Source: DATKCN01 sp035513175
Lineage (GTDB): Bacteria > Chloroflexota > Chloroflexia > Thermomicrobiales > CFX8
DNA length: 14,358 bases
Direction of reading: 5' to 3'
NCBI GenBank assembly: GCA_035513175.1
Contig: DATKCN010000153.1
Location: 1-14,358 of the forward strand
Shown: positions 12,251-14,358 of the stretch, piece after piece
Position numbering within the stretch: the stretch's first letter is position 1
How the letters are laid out: the number at the start of each line of letters is the position of its first letter
Notes under the pieces: model-generated
Databases searched by the model: none
The model's input: only the letters and a program-made list of their open reading frames with translations
Told to the model about the DNA's origin: nothing
Position numbers and translations under genes: made by a program

Positions 12251-13231
12251 TCACCTCCGCAGCAGGCCCTTCAGCAGGAACAGCACGTTGGCAGGGCGTT
12301 CTGCCAGGCGGCGCATCAGGTAGTAGTACCACTCGGAGCCAAACGGGGTTGCGACCAACACGCTGTAGCCGCGGTTGAGGAGGTCCCGCTGCAGGTTTGC
12401 GCTGATGCCGTACAGCATCTGGAACTCGAAGCGCTGGGAGGGGATGTCGTGGCGCCGCGCGTAGCCGATGACGTGCTCGATGATGCGGGCGTCGTGGGTG
12501 GCAATCGCGGTGAACGAGTTGCCCTCCAGCATGCGGTGCGCGAGGCGGATGTAGTTGCGGTCGACATCGCGCTTGGCGGAGTAGGCAACGTCAGGCGGCT
12601 CCAGATAGGCGCCCTTCACCAGCCGCAGGTTCGGCTTGAGCGGCAGCAGGCTCTCGAGGTCGTCCGCTGTGCGGAAGAGGGCGGATTGCAGCACCGTGCC
12701 GACGTTGTCGTGCCCGGCGTCTCGCAGGCGGCGGAAGATGCGCAGCGTGGCGTCGACGCGGGCCGATTCTTCCATATCGATGCGGATGAAGATACCGAGG
12801 CTGGCCGCGTGCGTCGCGATGCGAACGACGTTGGCGTAGGCGAACTCCTCGTCGAGGTTGAGGCCGAGCTGGGTCAGCTTGAGCGCGATGTTCGTCTGCA
12901 AGCCCTCGACGGCGATGCTGTCTAGGATGGAGATGTACGTCTCGACGACGCGGGCGACCTCGTCGGCGTCGTTGAGCGCCTCGCCCAGCAGGGTCGTGTT
13001 CGTGCGAAAGCCCTGATCGTTGAGCCGCCGCAGGGCCGGGATGGCTTCCTCCCACGACTCGCCTGCCACGAAGCGCGCCGCGCCGAGGCGCATGCCGTAG
13101 CGCCGCACGAAGCGGGTCACGACGCGGTTCTGCGTGGCGAGCAGGATGAGCTTGCGAAAGAGCGCGTTGGGGGAGATCGAGATGCCCCGGCGCCGCCGCG
13201 CTCCCTGAGTCTCCGCTTGATCCTGCGCCAA
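12251..13231 (-). CDS. Proline dehydrogenase (monofunctional, PutB/FadM type)
   Basis: This 326-residue flavoenzyme oxidises L-proline to 1-pyrroline-5-carboxylate, passing electrons through FAD to the quinone pool at the membrane face. Family landmarks are clear: ALKLTQLGL at 116-124, IRIDME at 149-154, VLQSALFRT at 180-188, RLVKGAYLEP at 203-212, FEFQMLYGI at 268-276 and the substrate-gripping helix YYYLMRRLAERP at 302-313 with the arginine pair R307/R308. The length is normal for the stand-alone enzyme (about 300-330). The start is TTG at 13231, the first in the frame, with AGAGGAA about ten bases upstream; the first residues are polar and basic, so the true start could lie slightly inside. 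The partner pyrroline-5-carboxylate dehydrogenase is not in the window. A DapA-family lyase follows on the same strand beyond a hairpin. Confidence 0.94.
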   Translation of the reverse strand: MAQDQAETQGARRRRGISISPNALFRKLILLATQNRVVTRFVRRYGMRLGAARFVAGESWEEAIPALRRLNDQGFRTNTTLLGEALNDADEVARVVETYISILDSIAVEGLQTNIALKLTQLGLNLDEEFAYANVVRIATHAASLGIFIRIDMEESARVDATLRIFRRLRDAGHDNVGTVLQSALFRTADDLESLLPLKPNLRLVKGAYLEPPDVAYSAKRDVDRNYIRLAHRMLEGNSFTAIATHDARIIEHVIGYARRHDIPSQRFEFQMLYGISANLQRDLLNRGYSVLVATPFGSEWYYYLMRRLAERPANVLFLLKGLLRR

Positions 13232-13577
13232 GGCTCGTTCTTCCTCTCGCTGGAAGGGACGCCACCGGTGTTACCGGCGACGTGCCGGTTTCCTGTGGTA
13301 GCCGCAATCGGAGAGTATGCCCGGATTCGTCATTCCGTCAACGCTGGGATGGGCTGCATGCTCGCTCCTCGGTCGTAGGTGGGAGGCCTGGGTCAGCGCA
13401 TTTCCGGCTCGGCGCCGCGACGGCTCGTGAGGGGCGCGAAGAGACGCCGGGCACTGGCATGCCCGCGGGACTGTCGCCACCGATCACCGCCGCGCTGGCG
13501 TCGACGCGTGAGAGTCCCAATGGACGCAAACGGGGGCGACGCGCTGCGCTGACAGGGTCTCTCCCTGCCAATATGAT
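13232..13577. other. Gene-free stretch upstream of proline dehydrogenase
   Basis: About 346 bp with no frame that resembles a protein on either strand. It should contain the proline dehydrogenase promoter (minus strand), but I find no clear -10/-35 pair. A few short CCGG-rich inverted repeats near 13262-13290 are visible and not convincing as sites. Confidence 0.4.
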
Positions 13578-13793
13578 TCAGGTCGCTCGTCGGTTAAGGA
13601 TCAGGTGGCCCGGAGACCGTGTCCCAGGTCGGCGCGCTCTCGTGGCTCGTGCTGTGGGAGACGTTGAACGCTCCCGTGCCGTCGGCTCGGCCATCAACGG
13701 GTCGGCCGCGTCTGACGCGCCGGCCGAGGTTGCGCTTGCCAGCAGCCACCCCAGCATGACAACGGCGGCGATCGCGGTTCGTTGAGCGTGCAT
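13578..13793 (-). pseudogene. Remnant of a secreted PD40/TolB-like protein: signal peptide joined out of frame to a terminal blade
   Basis: From ATG 13793 on the minus strand, MHAQRTAIAAVVMLGWLLAS followed by ATSAGASDAADP is a textbook signal peptide. That frame then becomes Arg/Thr/Ser-rich nonsense and stops at 13578. In the adjacent frame, 13689 down to a stop at 13594 reads RADGTGAFNVSHSTSHESAP then TW. This resembles the last half-blade of a PD40 propeller protein (compare NAEGWGEINLSGYSGVDGNP at the end of the neighbouring gene). I infer a paralogue that lost its middle and suffered a frameshift. Alternatively, a 71-residue secreted peptide might be expressed, but no good ribosome site precedes it. 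It lies 31 bp behind the propeller gene. Confidence 0.4.
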
Positions 13794-13824
13794 GGCAGGC
13801 CATCCATTCCCAGCGTCCCGGCCG

Positions 13825-14358
13825 CTACCAGTCGGGATTGCCATCGACGCCGGAGTAACCGCTCAAGTTGATCTCGCCCCAGCCCTCGGCGTTCACGACG
13901 CGTAGCTCGGAGTCGTTCCCATCCAGCGTCGTGAAGGCAATGCTGCCGCCGTCCGGCGACCAGACCGGGAAGACCTCCAAGCGGTTGGGGTCGTGCGAGG
14001 CCAGTTCCAGTATGCTGCTGCCGTCCGCGTTGATGACGAAGATCTGGTACGGACCAGGCTGGGCCATGATGGCCAGCCGCTCGCCATCCGGCGACCAGGC
14101 GATCGAAGAGATGCCGCGCACGGTAGCGATGACCGCCTGGTCCGTGCCGTCCGCATTCATCACGACGAGGTCATCCATGTCCTCGCCGCGCGCGAAGGCC
14201 AGCCGCGTCCCGTCGGGCGACCAGGTCAGGGCGTAGCCATCCTCTGCGAGGAACGTCAGGTCCGATCCGTCTGCCAGCACAGTGTAGACCTGCCACGGTT
14301 CGCGGCAGTCCGCGGGGTTTGGCTCATTGCAGACGCGCCCGACGCCAGCGATGCGTGA
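13825..14358 (-). CDS. TolB/PD40-type beta-propeller protein, C-terminal part (runs off right edge)
   Basis: The frame is open from the window's right edge to a TAG at 13825, giving at least 177 codons with no N-terminus. Three blades carry the PD40 signature WSPDG, at about 14223, 14097 and 13962 (spacing 42 and 45 residues), each followed by a hydrophobic strand (RLAFA, RLAIM, SIAFT) and then N-A-D-G or N-A-E-G. The protein ends NPDW, the usual half-blade closure in these proteins. Two cysteines upstream (VCNEPNPADCREPW, near 14305 and 14329) suggest an extracytoplasmic, disulfide-bonded protein. A GTG at 14280 is only an internal codon, since homologous sequence continues above it. TolB-like propellers serve as periplasmic or surface binding scaffolds; the ligand cannot be deduced. 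Confidence 0.85.
   Translation of the reverse strand, partial: SRIAGVGRVCNEPNPADCREPWQVYTVLADGSDLTFLAEDGYALTWSPDGTRLAFARGEDMDDLVVMNADGTDQAVIATVRGISSIAWSPDGERLAIMAQPGPYQIFVINADGSSILELASHDPNRLEVFPVWSPDGGSIAFTTLDGNDSELRVVNAEGWGEINLSGYSGVDGNPDW

Noticed and set aside
12164..12925. Plus-strand 253-residue frame opposite proline dehydrogenase
   Set aside because: Proline dehydrogenase motifs are complete on the minus strand; this frame has Val/Glu/Arg bias and no family.
13282..13785. Plus-strand 167-residue frame in the right-hand spacer
   Set aside because: Arg/Ala/Ser-rich with no domain, and it overlaps the signal-peptide remnant on the other strand.

Overview
The window is GC-rich and almost entirely protein-coding. 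It most resembles a Chloroflexota genome of the Thermomicrobia/Sphaerobacter kind. That placement is inferred from three things: two large ATPase-LuxR regulators of the LAL type, an F420-type luciferase-like oxidoreductase, and C-rich intergenic hairpins. There is no rRNA or other phylogenetic marker to confirm it. I see no tRNA, rRNA, CRISPR array, transposase or phage gene.

Layout. (1) 1-2459, minus strand: a 778-residue ATPase-LuxR regulator, followed by the first few codons of a second gene at the left edge. The start region and TATAAT box of that second gene match those of the first, so this is a tandem paralogue array. (2) 2710-5359, plus strand: a DEAD-box RNA helicase with a DbpA-type RNA-binding tail, a C-rich hairpin, then an F420/FMN luciferase-like monooxygenase. 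(3) 5387-5674, minus strand: the C-terminal remnant of an MFS permease. (4) 5828-10874, plus strand: a 995-residue ATPase-LuxR regulator, a class I SAM O-methyltransferase, a small exported protein of unknown function and an 81-residue alpha/beta-barrel (ABM-like) protein. The run ends at a perfect 14-bp hairpin. (5) 11191-13231, minus strand: a DapA-superfamily lyase and a monofunctional proline dehydrogenase. They are separated by structured non-coding DNA. (6) 13578-14358, minus strand: the C-terminal part of a TolB/PD40 beta-propeller protein running off the right edge. Behind it is what looks like a collapsed paralogue: a signal peptide joined out of frame to one terminal blade.

How the parts may work together. 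Block 4 is the only stretch that reads like a dedicated module: a signal-responsive regulator upstream of a small-molecule methyltransferase, a secreted protein and a small barrel protein, all on one strand and closed by a terminator. This is a hypothesis from gene order. Proline dehydrogenase beside a DapA-type lyase suggests amino-acid catabolism, possibly of hydroxyproline, but only by context. The helicase and the F420 enzyme look like ordinary chromosomal genes. Three or four decayed reading frames (MFS, PD40, a possible frameshifted fragment near 11000-11170, and a shortened barrel protein) suggest ongoing gene erosion here.
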